This document shows positions 1 to 9,035 of a stretch of DNA of 63,514 nt, piece by piece. The DNA comes from an uncultured Oscillospiraceae bacterium (GTDB lineage Bacteria > Bacillota > Clostridia > Oscillospirales > Oscillospiraceae): assembly GCA_950097245.1 (NCBI GenBank), contig CATNCS010000007.1:1-63514 (forward strand), given 5' to 3'. Made by a program: the position numbers and the translations under genes. Numbering within the stretch: the stretch's first letter is position 1; each line of letters opens with the position of its first letter. The notes below the pieces were generated by a model. It searched no databases and was not told the origin of the DNA. It saw only the letters and a program-made list of their open reading frames with translations.

Positions 1-293
1 CTGTAAACCTCTCTGTGGACCTCCGACAGGCGGACCTCCACATCGGGGAATGCCTTGGCCAGACGGGCGGCCAGCGGGGCGCACACCACATTTTCCGTGG
101 GGAAGTGGCCGGCGTCCAGCAGGTTGAAATTCCGGGTGTGCCGGTAACCGTTGGCGATGGAGAACAGGAAGATGGGGGCGGCGATGCGGCCGATGTAGTC
201 TGTGACAGAGGGCAGGTCCAGAGGCCAGACGTAGGTGAGGTGGTCCCACAGCATGGACAGCAGGGCGACAGTTTTCAGGACAAAAAAGCTCAT
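1..293 (-). CDS. Chimeric ORF: TraX-like N-terminus joined to Nif3-like C-terminus (partial)
   Basis: Reading the minus strand from the ATG at 293 gives an uninterrupted frame that leaves the window at base 1. Residues 1 to about 54 look like the start of a TraX-family membrane protein, with the motifs SMLWDHL, IGRIAAPIFLF and NGYRHTRN. From about residue 55 the sequence changes to the C-terminus of a Nif3/DUF34 dinuclear-metal protein, with LLDAGHFPTENVV followed by FPDVEVRLS. I know of no family with this order. The join lies near bases 125-131 and is in frame. It could be an in-frame deletion that fused two genes, or an assembly error. The true 3' end is outside the window. Confidence 0.6.
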   Translation of the reverse strand, partial: MSFFVLKTVALLSMLWDHLTYVWPLDLPSVTDYIGRIAAPIFLFSIANGYRHTRNFNLLDAGHFPTENVVCAPLAARLAKAFPDVEVRLSEVHREVY

Positions 294-379
294 AATCAGG
301 TTCCTTTCTGTATCGGATACAGGGAGGATACCAGGTAGTTCTTACAAAAAAGTGAGCATATTTCTTACATTTTTCTGAA

Positions 380-1084
380 ATGAGGGTGGAGCAGTTGAAA
401 CGGATTTTAAAAATAGTTGTGATTGGCGTGTGTATCGGCCTGTTGTCAGTTGTGATTCAAGGGGCGTTGCGCATTGACCGGGATGTTTTTCTGCACTGGT
501 ACTGGATCATTGCCGCGGCTGTCGCGCTGGGGGCGGCGTTGGTCAATGTGGTTTACAATATCTTCTATCAACAGAAAATGAAAAAACTTGTCCCGCTGCT
601 AGAGGCTCAGAAGCCCCATGAGTACGTTGCTGGAGTGGAAAAGCTGCTGGAAACCGCCAAGGGGAATAATCTGAGAAAGATTTTACAGATGAATCTTGCC
701 GCCGGATACATCGACCTGAAACAGTTTGACAAGGCAACAGAACTACTGGAGGGAATCTCTGAAAAGGGACTGGCGGGCTCCGCGGTCAAGACGGTCTATC
801 GGTTGAATCTCTGCACCTGCTATTTTCAGTCGGCGCGCAGAGAAAAAGCTCTGGAGCTGTACAACAACAGTCAAGCGATCTTTGAACCCCAGCGGAACGG
901 TAAGCTGTACGGCGGCAACATCGCGATTGTGGACATGCTGGCGGCAATCCAGGGCGAGCAGTATGACCAGGCGGAGCAGCTGCTGGACAAAGCGCGGCAG
1001 ACTTGGGATGATCCCCGGTTTCAGGAGGCCTTTCAGGAGATTGAGCATACCCTGACAGAAATCAAGAAGGAGAAAGTCCTATGA
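380..1084 (+). CDS. Membrane-anchored TPR-like protein of unknown function
   Basis: The 234-residue product has two predicted membrane helices (about 10-30 and 41-63). A soluble helical region of about 170 residues follows, with alternating small and aromatic residues typical of tetratricopeptide repeats (for example AAGYIDLKQFDKATELLEG). A membrane-tethered scaffold is plausible, but no specific function is recognised. The ATG at 380 lacks a good ribosome site; an in-frame TTG at 395 sits just behind GGGTGGAG and may be used instead. The stop overlaps the ATG of rbgA by 4 bases, so the two are probably translationally coupled. Base composition is less GC-rich than in the genes that follow. 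Confidence 0.75.
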   Translation: MRVEQLKRILKIVVIGVCIGLLSVVIQGALRIDRDVFLHWYWIIAAAVALGAALVNVVYNIFYQQKMKKLVPLLEAQKPHEYVAGVEKLLETAKGNNLRKILQMNLAAGYIDLKQFDKATELLEGISEKGLAGSAVKTVYRLNLCTCYFQSARREKALELYNNSQAIFEPQRNGKLYGGNIAIVDMLAAIQGEQYDQAEQLLDKARQTWDDPRFQEAFQEIEHTLTEIKKEKVL

Positions 1085-1959
1085 ACATCCAATGGTATCC
1101 CGGCCACATGACCAAGACCCGGCGGCAGATTGAGGCGGATTTGAAGCTGGTGGACATTGTGGTGGAGATTATCGACGCCCGCATCCCGGCCTCCAGCCGC
1201 AACCCGGACATCGACGCCATCTGCGCCGGCAAACCCCGGCTCATCGTCCTCAACCGGGCGGACCAGGCTGACCCAAATCAAAATAAAGTTTGGGGGGCGT
1301 ATTTCCGGAGCCAGGGCCACTCCGTCCTGGAGACCGACGCCCGGTCCGGCCGGGGGATCAACCAGTTTTCCACGGTTGTGCAGGGCGTGCTCAGGGACCA
1401 GATTGCCCGCTGGAAGGAGAAGGGCCAGGTGGGCCGGCCCGTCCGGGCCATGGTGGTGGGGGTGCCCAACGTGGGCAAGTCCACCTTCATCAACAAGGTG
1501 GCAAAGAAGAAGTCCGCCAAGGCCAGTGACCGCCCCGGCGTCACCCGGGGGAAGCAGTGGGTCCACGTGGACCAGGGGCTGGACCTGCTGGACACCCCGG
1601 GCATCCTCTGGCCCAAGTTTGAGGACGAGCTCACCGGCATGAACCTGGCCTTCACCGGGGCGGTGAAGGACGAGATCATGGACGTGGAGACCCTGGGCTG
1701 TCACTTTATGGCCCTTCTGGGGGAGCGCTACCCCCAGGCGCTGATGGACGGCTACAAGCTGGCCGAGGTCCCCGCCCGGGAGGAGGGGGAGAACGACGTG
1801 GCCTGGGGCTACCGGCTTCTCCAGGCCTGCGCCGCCAGGCGGGGGATGCGCATCTCCGGCGGCGAGCTGGACACCGAGCGCATGGCCCGGGTCCTGCTGG
1901 ACGAGTACCGGGGGAGCAGGCTGGGGCGGTTTACTCTGGAGGTACCGGAGGGGGTATAA
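1081..1959 (+). CDS. rbgA: Ribosome biogenesis GTPase RbgA (YlqF)
   Basis: A circularly permuted GTPase that acts late in assembly of the 50S ribosomal subunit in the cytoplasm. The 292-residue protein has the expected permuted order: the G4-like NRAD at 58-61 comes first, then the P-loop GVPNVGKST at 127-135, then DTPG at 171-174. The N-terminal WYPGHM is characteristic of YlqF. The length fits the family. It overlaps the upstream TPR gene by 4 bases and is followed after 2 bases by rnhB, as in many Firmicutes (ylqF-rnhB). Confidence 0.95.
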   Translation: MNIQWYPGHMTKTRRQIEADLKLVDIVVEIIDARIPASSRNPDIDAICAGKPRLIVLNRADQADPNQNKVWGAYFRSQGHSVLETDARSGRGINQFSTVVQGVLRDQIARWKEKGQVGRPVRAMVVGVPNVGKSTFINKVAKKKSAKASDRPGVTRGKQWVHVDQGLDLLDTPGILWPKFEDELTGMNLAFTGAVKDEIMDVETLGCHFMALLGERYPQALMDGYKLAEVPAREEGENDVAWGYRLLQACAARRGMRISGGELDTERMARVLLDEYRGSRLGRFTLEVPEGV

Positions 1960-1961
1960 TA

Positions 1962-2651
1962 ATGGACCTTTGGCAATACGAAAAAGAGGCTTTGGCAGAA
2001 GGCCGCGCCCTGATCTGCGGCTGTGACGAGGCGGGAGCGGGTCCCCTGGCGGGGCCGGTATACGCGGCGGCGGCGATTCTGCCCTTTGGGGAGGACATCC
2101 CCGGCCTGGACGACTCCAAAAAGCTGACCGAGAAGAAGCGGGAGGCGCTGTTCCCTGTCATTCAGGAGAGAGCGGTTGCCTGGGCGGTGGCCTGGGTGGA
2201 CGCGGCAGAGATTGACGCCACCGACATCCTCAGTGCCCGGATGAAGGCCATGCAGCTGGCCATTGACGGGCTGTCTACCGCCCCGGACTTCGCCCTCATC
2301 GACGGCAACCGGGACCAGGGCAGGACGGCGGCCATTACCACCCCCCACCGGTGCCTGGTGAAGGGGGATAGCCTGTCGGCCTCCATCGCGGCGGCGTCCA
2401 TCCTGGCCAAGGTGAGCCGGGACCGGTATATGGTGGAGATGGCGGCAGAGTATCCGGAGTACCGCTTTGACAAGCACAAGGGCTACGGGACAAAGCTCCA
2501 CTACCAGCTGCTGGCCCGGTATGGGCCCAGCCCCATCCACCGCCGAAGCTTTTTGAAAACAGCTGGTTTTCAACAAGAAAAAAGTATGGATGATTTTCTC
2601 CCCCCTTCGGGGGGAGAAAATCAGGAAAAAGCTATGGAGAGGGAGCAATGA
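1962..2651 (+). CDS. rnhB: Ribonuclease HII
   Basis: Hydrolyses the RNA strand of RNA-DNA hybrids and removes misincorporated ribonucleotides. The 229-residue protein shows the catalytic DEAG motif (Asp22-Glu23), the DSKKLT motif, and the later LIDGN and ASILAKVSRD segments of type II RNase H. A GGAGGG ribosome site lies a few bases upstream. The last ~20 codons are unusual: they contain a perfect hairpin (2592-2622) and encode a low-complexity tail (LPPSGGENQE) that looks added to the normal end. The stop overlaps the ATG of the next gene by 4 bases. Confidence 0.94.
   Translation: MDLWQYEKEALAEGRALICGCDEAGAGPLAGPVYAAAAILPFGEDIPGLDDSKKLTEKKREALFPVIQERAVAWAVAWVDAAEIDATDILSARMKAMQLAIDGLSTAPDFALIDGNRDQGRTAAITTPHRCLVKGDSLSASIAAASILAKVSRDRYMVEMAAEYPEYRFDKHKGYGTKLHYQLLARYGPSPIHRRSFLKTAGFQQEKSMDDFLPPSGGENQEKAMEREQ
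2592..2622. repeat. Perfect 14-bp hairpin inside the 3' end of rnhB
   Basis: Two 14-base complementary arms (2592-2605 and 2609-2622) flank the three bases TTC. The arm runs from GATTTTC into six C, answered by six G. The hairpin lies inside the coding frame near the rnhB stop. Its C-run/TTC/G-run core resembles the TTCG-capped REP-like hairpins elsewhere in the window. It may be a transposed element absorbed by the C-terminus. Confidence 0.8.
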
Positions 2652-3016
2652 GCGGTCAGGACAGCCGGCTGAAGGGCCGGTGGGGGGAGGACCGGGCGGC
2701 GGAATTTTTGCGGGACAAGGGGTATCGGATCACCGATGCCAACTGGCAGTGCCGGTTTGGGGAGATTGATCTGATTGCGGAGGACGGGACCTGCCTGTGC
2801 TTTGTGGAGGTCAAGCTGCGCAAGAGCGCCGCCTACGGCTCCGCGGCCGCCTTTGTGGACCGGCGCAAGCAGGACAGGCTGCGCACCGCCGCCACGCTCT
2901 ACCTGTCCCGGCACCCTACGCAGCTCCAGCCCCGTTTCGATGTCATCGAAATTTACGCCCCCCAGGGAGAAAAGACGGCCCGGCCGGAGATTATCCACCT
3001 GGAAAACGCCTTTTAG
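2648..3016 (+). CDS. YraN-family (UPF0102) putative endonuclease-fold protein
   Basis: A 122-residue protein with the UPF0102 hallmarks: GRWGEDRAAEFL near the N-terminus, GEIDLIA, then FVEVKLRK. The spaced Glu/Asp and E-V-K residues are those of the restriction-endonuclease-like fold. A nuclease role in DNA repair or transfer has been proposed for the family, but its substrate is not established. It sits directly after rnhB with an ATGA overlap, the usual neighbourhood for yraN. The length is normal for the family. Confidence 0.9.
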   Translation: MSGQDSRLKGRWGEDRAAEFLRDKGYRITDANWQCRFGEIDLIAEDGTCLCFVEVKLRKSAAYGSAAAFVDRRKQDRLRTAATLYLSRHPTQLQPRFDVIEIYAPQGEKTARPEIIHLENAF

Positions 3017-3027
3017 TCATAAATCCC

Positions 3028-3056
3028 TTGACCGTTGGGCGAAAAACTGGCATAAT
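3028..3056 (+). promoter_or_regulatory. Probable sigma-A promoter of thrC
   Basis: TTGACC (3028-3033), a 17-base spacer, then CATAAT (3051-3056). It lies between the stop of the YraN gene and the thrC ribosome site, so thrC can be transcribed separately from the rbgA operon. Confidence 0.65.
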
Positions 3057-3091
3057 AGGATCCATCAATACTGAAGTGAGGAAGGATCGAC

Positions 3092-4576
3092 ATGCGGTAT
3101 ATCAGCACGCGGGACAACGCCATCCAGTACACCGCCTCCCAGGCCATCGCCCAGGGGCTGGCCAGGGACGGAGGCCTGCTGACCCCCTTCTACATCCCCA
3201 AGCTGCCCAACAAGGCCCTGGAGGACATCAAGGACATGGCCTACCAGCAGCGGGCGGTGTACATTATGAAGCAGTTTTTGGAGGAGTTCTCCGTCAAGGA
3301 GCTCACCGACTACGCCAACGCCGCCTACGGCCCGGACAAGTTCGACTCCCCGGCGGTGGCTCCCGTCCACACGGTGGACGGCAATACCCACTGCCTGGAG
3401 CTGTGGCACGGCCCCACCTGCGCCTTTAAGGACATGGCCCTCCAGATGCTGCCCCACCTGCTCACCGCCTCCCTGACCAAGACGGAGGAGGACAAGACGG
3501 TTTGCATCCTGGTGGCCACCTCGGGGGATACGGGCAAGGGGGCGCTGGAGGGCTTTAAAAACGTGCCCCGCACCAGGATCCTGGTCTTCTACCCCAAGGA
3601 CGGGGTGTCTCAGGTCCAGGAGCTCCAGATGGTTACCCAGGAGGGGGGCAACGTGGGGGTGTCCGCCGTGGTGGGCAATTTCGACGACGCCCAGACCGGC
3701 GTGAAGCGGCTGTTCTCCGACGAGAAGCTCCGCCAGGAGCTGGCGCGCCGGGGGTACTTCTTCTCCTCCGCCAACTCCATCAACTGGGGCCGGGTGCTGC
3801 CCCAGATCGTCTACTACATCTCCGCCTACTGCGACCTGCTCCGGGATGAGAAAATTGCCCCCGGCCAGGCGGTGAACGTCTGCGTCCCCACCGGCAACTT
3901 CGGCAACATCCTGGCCGCATACTACGCCCGGGAGATGGGGCTGCCCATCGACCAGCTCATCTGTGCCTCCAACAGCAACAACGTCCTCACCGACTTTATC
4001 CGGGAGGGGGTCTACGACCGGAACCGCACCTTCTACAACACCATGTCCCCCTCCATGGACATCCTCATCTCCTCCAACCTGGAGCGGCTTCTCTTCTCCC
4101 TTACCCAGGATACGGAGGAGGTCAAGGGATATATGGCCCGGCTGTCTGAGACGGGGCGCTACCAGGTGAGCGACCGGATCCGCGACCGGCTGCAAAAGCG
4201 GTTCAAGGGCTATTTCTGCGACGACCGGGAGACCCAACAGGTCATCCGGGCCATGTTTGAGAAAAACGGCTACCTCATCGACACCCACACCGCCGTGGCC
4301 TTCTCCGCCCTGGAGCAGTACCGGCGGGAGACCGGGGACGATACCCCGACCGTCGTGGCCTCCACCGCCAGCCCCTTCAAGTTCTGCGGAAGCGTGCTGG
4401 AGGCCCTGGGGGAGACAACGATTGCCTCCGGCCTGGACGCCCTGGACCAGCTTACCGAGAGAACCGGCCAGCCCGCTCCCGCTCCCCTGGCCGGTCTGCG
4501 GGACAAAAAGGTCCGCTTCACCCAGGTGGTGGAGAAGGAGAACATGGCGGACGCGGTGCGTTCCCTGCTGGAGTGA
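3092..4576 (+). CDS. thrC: Threonine synthase
   Basis: Pyridoxal-phosphate enzyme converting O-phospho-L-homoserine to L-threonine, the last step of threonine synthesis. The 494-residue protein begins with the typical YISTRDN segment. The PLP lysine lies in CAFKD (Lys113), and the phosphate-binding stretch VATSGDTGKGALEGF follows. The length matches the longer threonine synthases of Clostridia. A GAGGAAGGA ribosome site precedes the ATG. It has its own likely promoter and no other homoserine-pathway gene nearby. The metallophosphoesterase starts 4 bases after the stop. Confidence 0.95.
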   Translation: MRYISTRDNAIQYTASQAIAQGLARDGGLLTPFYIPKLPNKALEDIKDMAYQQRAVYIMKQFLEEFSVKELTDYANAAYGPDKFDSPAVAPVHTVDGNTHCLELWHGPTCAFKDMALQMLPHLLTASLTKTEEDKTVCILVATSGDTGKGALEGFKNVPRTRILVFYPKDGVSQVQELQMVTQEGGNVGVSAVVGNFDDAQTGVKRLFSDEKLRQELARRGYFFSSANSINWGRVLPQIVYYISAYCDLLRDEKIAPGQAVNVCVPTGNFGNILAAYYAREMGLPIDQLICASNSNNVLTDFIREGVYDRNRTFYNTMSPSMDILISSNLERLLFSLTQDTEEVKGYMARLSETGRYQVSDRIRDRLQKRFKGYFCDDRETQQVIRAMFEKNGYLIDTHTAVAFSALEQYRRETGDDTPTVVASTASPFKFCGSVLEALGETTIASGLDALDQLTERTGQPAPAPLAGLRDKKVRFTQVVEKENMADAVRSLLE

Positions 4577-4580
4577 GCCC

Positions 4581-5267
4581 ATGTCCCTGTATGCCATTGG
4601 AGACACCCACCTGTCCCTGGCCTCCGACAAGCCCATGGACGTGTTCGGCGGGGGCTGGACGGGCTATGTGGACAAGCTGCGGGACGGCTTTCAAATTGTG
4701 GGCCCGGAGGACACCGTGGTCATCTGCGGCGACGTGTCCTGGGGCATGAGCCTGGAGGAGGCCCGGGCCGACTTCGCCTTTCTGGACGGGCTGCCCGGGG
4801 GACGGAAGCTGCTCCTCAAGGGCAACCACGACTACTGGTGGACCACCGCCAGCAAGATGAAGGCCTTCTTTGAGGAAAACGGCTTTTCCACCCTGGATAT
4901 CCTCCACAACAACTGCCATTTCTACGGGGATATTGCCCTGTGCGGCACCCGGGGCTGGTTCTACGAGGAGGACCGGGGGGAGCACTCCGCCAAAATCTTC
5001 AACCGGGAGCTGATCCGGCTGGAGGCGTCCCTGAAGGCGGCGGGGGAGCGGGAGAAGCTGTGCTTCCTCCACTACCCGCCCCTGTACCAGGGCTACCGCT
5101 GCCAGGAGATCCTCGACCTGCTGGAGAGGTACGGGGTGAGGCTGTGCTGCTACGGCCACCTCCACGGGGGGAGCCACCGCCTGGCCGTCACCGGCCGGCA
5201 GGGGACGGTGGACTACCGCCTGGTGGCCGCCGACTATGTGGGCTTCCGCCCGGTGTGTATTCTGTAG
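4581..5267 (+). CDS. Calcineurin-like metallophosphoesterase
   Basis: A 228-residue soluble phosphohydrolase with the five metal-binding motifs in order: GDTH (7-10), GD (50-51), GNHD (81-84), the histidine in LHYPPLY (164) and GHLHG (192-196). It resembles the bacterial COG1768-type phosphohydrolases, whose substrate is unknown. The start is the ATG at 4581, four bases after thrC; the open frame continues further upstream but would overlap thrC. The stop codon TAG is provided by the GTAGGGG end of a dispersed palindromic element. Confidence 0.88.
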   Translation: MSLYAIGDTHLSLASDKPMDVFGGGWTGYVDKLRDGFQIVGPEDTVVICGDVSWGMSLEEARADFAFLDGLPGGRKLLLKGNHDYWWTTASKMKAFFEENGFSTLDILHNNCHFYGDIALCGTRGWFYEEDRGEHSAKIFNRELIRLEASLKAAGEREKLCFLHYPPLYQGYRCQEILDLLERYGVRLCCYGHLHGGSHRLAVTGRQGTVDYRLVAADYVGFRPVCIL

Positions 5268-5344
5268 GGGACGGCCTGTGGGACCCGACCACCTGGGCGG
5301 GTCATCGGGGTAAGGAATGGCCCGCCGGGGTCGTCGGGCCCCAC
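5264..5344. repeat. Degenerate GTAGGGG-type palindromic element
   Basis: Starts with GTAGGGGACGG exactly at the stop codon of the metallophosphoesterase and ends with GGGCCCC near 5344. Internal inverted segments (CCCGACCACC against GGGTCGTCGGG) show a more diverged copy of the family. A fragment of the second, TTCG-type repeat family follows at about 5350-5375. Confidence 0.55.
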
Positions 5345-5462
5345 ATGTGTCTGGAAGGGTACCCCGAAGGGGGCGGATGAGGTTATCTCCCGTCAAACTG
5401 CCCGATTAAGGGCCTTCCCAGAAATAAATTAGAAATATTTCGGGGAAATTTCAAAAAAAGAC

Positions 5463-5491
5463 TGTTCAAACCGCCGCGTATCTGGTAAAAT
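5463..5491 (+). promoter_or_regulatory. Possible promoter of tig
   Basis: A TAAAAT -10 box (5486-5491) lies 17 bases after TGTTCA (5463-5468), in an AT-richer stretch upstream of the trigger factor ribosome site. The -35 match is weak, so this is tentative. A GC-rich inverted segment lies at about 5512-5538 in the leader. Confidence 0.4.
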
Positions 5492-5560
5492 ATCGTGGCG
5501 AAAGTAAAAAGGCCCCCTGCCGGCCGTGCCGGGGCGGGACCGACAGGAGGAAATTGACAA

Positions 5561-6943
5561 ATGAAGGTCACCAGTGTTGAGAAGAAAGAGAAGAGCACCG
5601 TAGAGCTCACCATCCAGGTGGAGGCCGATGTGTTTGAGGCCGCCATCCAGAAGGTCTATCTGAAGAACCGGGGGAAGATCAACGTGCCCGGCTTCCGCAA
5701 GGGCAAGGCCCCCCGGAAGATTATCGAGGGCATGTACGGCACCGGGGTGTTCTACGAGGACGCCATCAACGACGTCTACCCCGCCGCCTACGAGGAGGCC
5801 GTGAAGGAGCAGGGCCTGGACGATGTGGGCTACCCCAAGATGGAGATCGTGGAGGTGGGCAAGGAGGGCTTCACATTTAAGGCGCTGGTCTCCGTCCGCC
5901 CCGAGGCCAAGCTGGGCGAGTACAAGGGCCTGACCGCCCCCAAGGAGGAGGCCAAGGTCACCGACAAGGACATCGACGAGGAGCTCAAGCCCTATATCGA
6001 CCGGGCCACCCGCCTGGTCAGCGTCAAGCGCAAGGCCAAGAAGGGCGACACCGCCGTCATCGACTTCGAGGGCTTCGACAACGGCACCCCCTTCGAGGGT
6101 GGCAAGGGCGAGAACTACGACCTGAAGCTGGGGGCTGGCATGTTCGTCCCCGGCTTTGAGGAGCAGGTCATCGGCATGAAGGCCGGTGAGGAGAAGGACA
6201 TCGACATCACCTTCCCCGAGGACTACCACGCCGACCTGGCCGGCAAGGCGGTGATCTTCCACGTGAAGGTCAACGAGGTGAAGGAGTCCCAGGCCCCCGA
6301 GGTGGACGACGAGTTTGCCAAGGACGTATCTGAGTTCGAGACCCTGGCCGACTTCCGCAAGGACCTGGGCGACAAGCTGCTGGAGCGGAAGAAGAGCCAG
6401 GCTCAGGCCGACTTTGAGAACGCCGTGATGGAGCAGCTGGTGGAGAACATGGAGTGCGAGATTCCCGACGGCATGGTGGAGAGCCAGACCGACCGGCTGA
6501 TGGACGACTACGCCATGCGCCTCCAGAGCCAGGGCATCGGCATGGACCAGTACATGTCCATGATGGGCATGACCCCTGACATGATGCGCGCCTCCGCCAA
6601 GCCCGCCGCCCTGAAGCAGGTGCAGATGGAGCTGGCCCTCACCGCCGTGGCCAAGGCGGAGAACATCACTGTCTCCGACGAGGAGTACGAGGCCGAGATC
6701 GCCAGGATGGCGGAGCAGTACAGCATGGAGGCCGACCAGGTGAAGGCCATTGTCCCCGTGGACGGCCTGAAGAAGGACCTGGCCCTCCAGAAGGCCCACA
6801 AGCTGGTGATGGACAGCGCCAAGGAGGGCAAGGCCAAGAAGAAGGCCGCCCCCAAGAAGGCCGCGAAGAAGGAAGAGGAGGGCGAGGAAAAGCCCAAACG
6901 CACCCGGTCCAAAAAGAAGGCCGAGGAGTCCGCCGAGGAGTAA
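5561..6943 (+). CDS. tig: Trigger factor, ribosome-associated chaperone and prolyl isomerase
   Basis: Binds at the ribosomal exit tunnel and helps nascent chains fold. The 460-residue protein has the ribosome-binding signature GFRKGKAPR in its N-terminal domain. An FKBP-type isomerase domain (about 150-245) and the helical C-terminal domain follow. A GACAGGAGGAAATTG ribosome site precedes the ATG. The final ~40 residues are a Lys/Glu-rich low-complexity tail (with KAKKKAAPKKAAKK) that is longer and more basic than in typical trigger factors. It begins the tig-clpP-clpX-lon order common in bacteria. Confidence 0.96.
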   Translation: MKVTSVEKKEKSTVELTIQVEADVFEAAIQKVYLKNRGKINVPGFRKGKAPRKIIEGMYGTGVFYEDAINDVYPAAYEEAVKEQGLDDVGYPKMEIVEVGKEGFTFKALVSVRPEAKLGEYKGLTAPKEEAKVTDKDIDEELKPYIDRATRLVSVKRKAKKGDTAVIDFEGFDNGTPFEGGKGENYDLKLGAGMFVPGFEEQVIGMKAGEEKDIDITFPEDYHADLAGKAVIFHVKVNEVKESQAPEVDDEFAKDVSEFETLADFRKDLGDKLLERKKSQAQADFENAVMEQLVENMECEIPDGMVESQTDRLMDDYAMRLQSQGIGMDQYMSMMGMTPDMMRASAKPAALKQVQMELALTAVAKAENITVSDEEYEAEIARMAEQYSMEADQVKAIVPVDGLKKDLALQKAHKLVMDSAKEGKAKKKAAPKKAAKKEEEGEEKPKRTRSKKKAEESAEE

Positions 6944-7061
6944 ACAGAGATACGTCCCGGGGCGGTTTTGGCCGTCCCGGGCGTGTGCGTCTGTGAAAGG
7001 GAATGAATTTCCCGTCCAATGGGTATAATCTGGTATCCCAACTGAAAAAAGGAGTAGTATC

Positions 7062-7643
7062 ATGAGCTTAGTTCCCTATGTAGTAGAACAGACCAACCGG
7101 GGAGAGCGGTCCTACGACATTTTCTCCCGCCTGCTCAACGACCGCATCGTCATGCTGTCGGAGGAGGTCAACGACACCACCGCCTCTCTCGTGGTGGCAC
7201 AGCTGCTGTATCTGGAGGCCCAGGACCCGGACAAGGACATCCAGTTCTACATCAACAGCCCCGGCGGCTCCGTCACCGCCGGCATGGCCATCTACGACAC
7301 CATGCAGTATATCAAGTGTGACGTGTCCACCATCTGCATCGGCATGGCGGCCTCCATGGGGGCGTTCCTGCTGTCCTCCGGGGCCAAGGGCAAGCGGCTG
7401 GCCCTGCCCAACGCGGAGATTATGATCCATCAGCCCTCCGCCGGCACCCAGGGCCAGATCACCGACATGGCCATCCATCTCCGCCGGCTGGAGATCATCA
7501 AGAAGCGGATGAACACCATCCTGTCTGAAAACACCGGCAAGCCCATCGAGGTGGTCACCGCCGACTGCGAGCGGGACAACTTTATGACCGCCCAGGAGGC
7601 CGTGGAGTACGGCCTCATTGACAAGGTGATTGACAAGCGGTGA
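7062..7643 (+). CDS. clpP: ATP-dependent Clp protease proteolytic subunit
   Basis: Serine peptidase that forms the tetradecameric barrel working with ClpX and other Clp ATPases. The 193-residue protein has the catalytic triad Ser98 (in AASMGAF), His123 (in IMIHQPS) and Asp172, with the FYINSPGG substrate-groove segment. Length and sequence are canonical. A TATAAT box lies at 7024-7029, and an AAAGGAG ribosome site precedes the ATG. clpX follows after about 56 bases. Confidence 0.97.
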   Translation: MSLVPYVVEQTNRGERSYDIFSRLLNDRIVMLSEEVNDTTASLVVAQLLYLEAQDPDKDIQFYINSPGGSVTAGMAIYDTMQYIKCDVSTICIGMAASMGAFLLSSGAKGKRLALPNAEIMIHQPSAGTQGQITDMAIHLRRLEIIKKRMNTILSENTGKPIEVVTADCERDNFMTAQEAVEYGLIDKVIDKR

Positions 7644-7699
7644 AATATTTCCTGCCCCCGGAGGGGGCGGGAATAAAAAGGAATATTTGAGGTGTATCC

Positions 7700-9022
7700 A
7701 TGGCAAACAATGACGAGAGAAAGGTCCGCTGCTCCTTCTGCGGCAAGCACCCCGACCAGGTGAAGCGGATGATTGCCGGCCCGGGGGTCTATATCTGCAA
7801 CGAGTGCGTCAATCTGTGCGTAGAGGCCATGGGGGCGGACCCCCTGCTGCTGGACGACTTTGACCAGTTCCCCGGGGACGTCCCCGACGCCATCCCTACC
7901 CCCAGGGAGATCCACGCCGTGCTGGACCAGTATATCATCGGCCAGGAGAGGGCCAAGGTGGCCCTGTCGGTGGCGGTGTACAACCACTATAAGCGCATCT
8001 ACTTCGGCGGAGCGGAGGATGTGGAGCTGCAAAAGAGCAACATCCTGCTCATGGGCCCTACCGGCTGCGGCAAGACCCTCTTTGCCCAGACTCTGGCCCG
8101 GGTGCTGAGGGTCCCCTTTGCCATCGCCGACGCCACCACCCTCACCGAGGCGGGCTATGTGGGCGACGACGTGGAGAATATCCTCCTGCGCCTGGTCCAG
8201 GCCGCCGACTATGACATTGAGCTGGCCGAGCGGGGCATCATCTATATTGACGAGATGGACAAAATCGCCCGGAAGAGCGAGAATGTCTCCATCACACGGG
8301 ACGTGTCCGGCGAGGGCGTGCAGCAGGCCCTTCTGAAGATTCTGGAGGGCACCGTGGCTAACGTCCCCCCCCAGGGCGGACGGAAGCACCCCCACCAGGA
8401 GTTCATCCAGATCGACACCCACAATATTCTGTTCATCTGCGGCGGCGCCTTCGACGGCATCGACAAGATCATTGAGCACCGCCTGGACAAGCGGTCTCTG
8501 GGCTTCGGCGCAGAGATCAAGAGCCGGAAGGAACGGAATGTGGGAGAGCTGATGAATGAAATTCAGCCCCAGGATCTGCTGAAATACGGCATCATTCCCG
8601 AGCTGGTGGGCCGCATGCCGGTGCTTACCACCCTGGAGTCTCTGGACAGGGACCAGATGGTGCGTATCCTCACCGAGCCCAAAAACGCCCTGGTGAAGCA
8701 GTACCAGGTTCTGCTGAACTACGACGAGGTGGAGCTGGAGTTTACCCAGGAGGCGCTGGAGGCGGTGGCCGACCGGGCGGTGGCCCGGGAGATCGGGGCC
8801 CGGGGCCTGCGTGCCATCCTGGAGGAGGTCATGAACCAGATCATGTACGACATCCCCTCCGACCCCACCATCGTCAAGGTGACCATCAACGGCCAGTGTG
8901 TCCGGGACGGCGCCCCCCCTGAGCTCACCCGGGACCCTGGCCGCACCCAGCGGCCCAAGCTGGGCCGGGCCGCCCTCCAGGTGGAGCAGCCCGGCCGCCG
9001 GGACCACGGCCGGGCGGGCTGA
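7700..9022 (+). CDS. clpX: ATP-dependent Clp protease ATP-binding subunit ClpX
   Basis: AAA+ unfoldase that recognises substrates and feeds them into ClpP. The 440-residue protein has the N-terminal zinc-binding domain (Cys11, Cys14, Cys33, Cys36). Walker A is GPTGCGKT at 119-126, with Walker B IIYIDEMD at 180-187 and the GYVGDDVEN pore-region segment between them. The C-terminal ~40 residues are Arg/Pro-rich and not conserved. It lies directly after clpP, its functional partner, and before lon. Confidence 0.96.
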   Translation: MANNDERKVRCSFCGKHPDQVKRMIAGPGVYICNECVNLCVEAMGADPLLLDDFDQFPGDVPDAIPTPREIHAVLDQYIIGQERAKVALSVAVYNHYKRIYFGGAEDVELQKSNILLMGPTGCGKTLFAQTLARVLRVPFAIADATTLTEAGYVGDDVENILLRLVQAADYDIELAERGIIYIDEMDKIARKSENVSITRDVSGEGVQQALLKILEGTVANVPPQGGRKHPHQEFIQIDTHNILFICGGAFDGIDKIIEHRLDKRSLGFGAEIKSRKERNVGELMNEIQPQDLLKYGIIPELVGRMPVLTTLESLDRDQMVRILTEPKNALVKQYQVLLNYDEVELEFTQEALEAVADRAVAREIGARGLRAILEEVMNQIMYDIPSDPTIVKVTINGQCVRDGAPPELTRDPGRTQRPKLGRAALQVEQPGRRDHGRAG

Positions 9023-9035
9023 CAAAACAAAAAAT

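Noticed and set aside
5400-5560. Riboswitch or T-box leader before tig
   Set aside because: No specifier-like or known aptamer structure is visible, only a GC-rich inverted segment.
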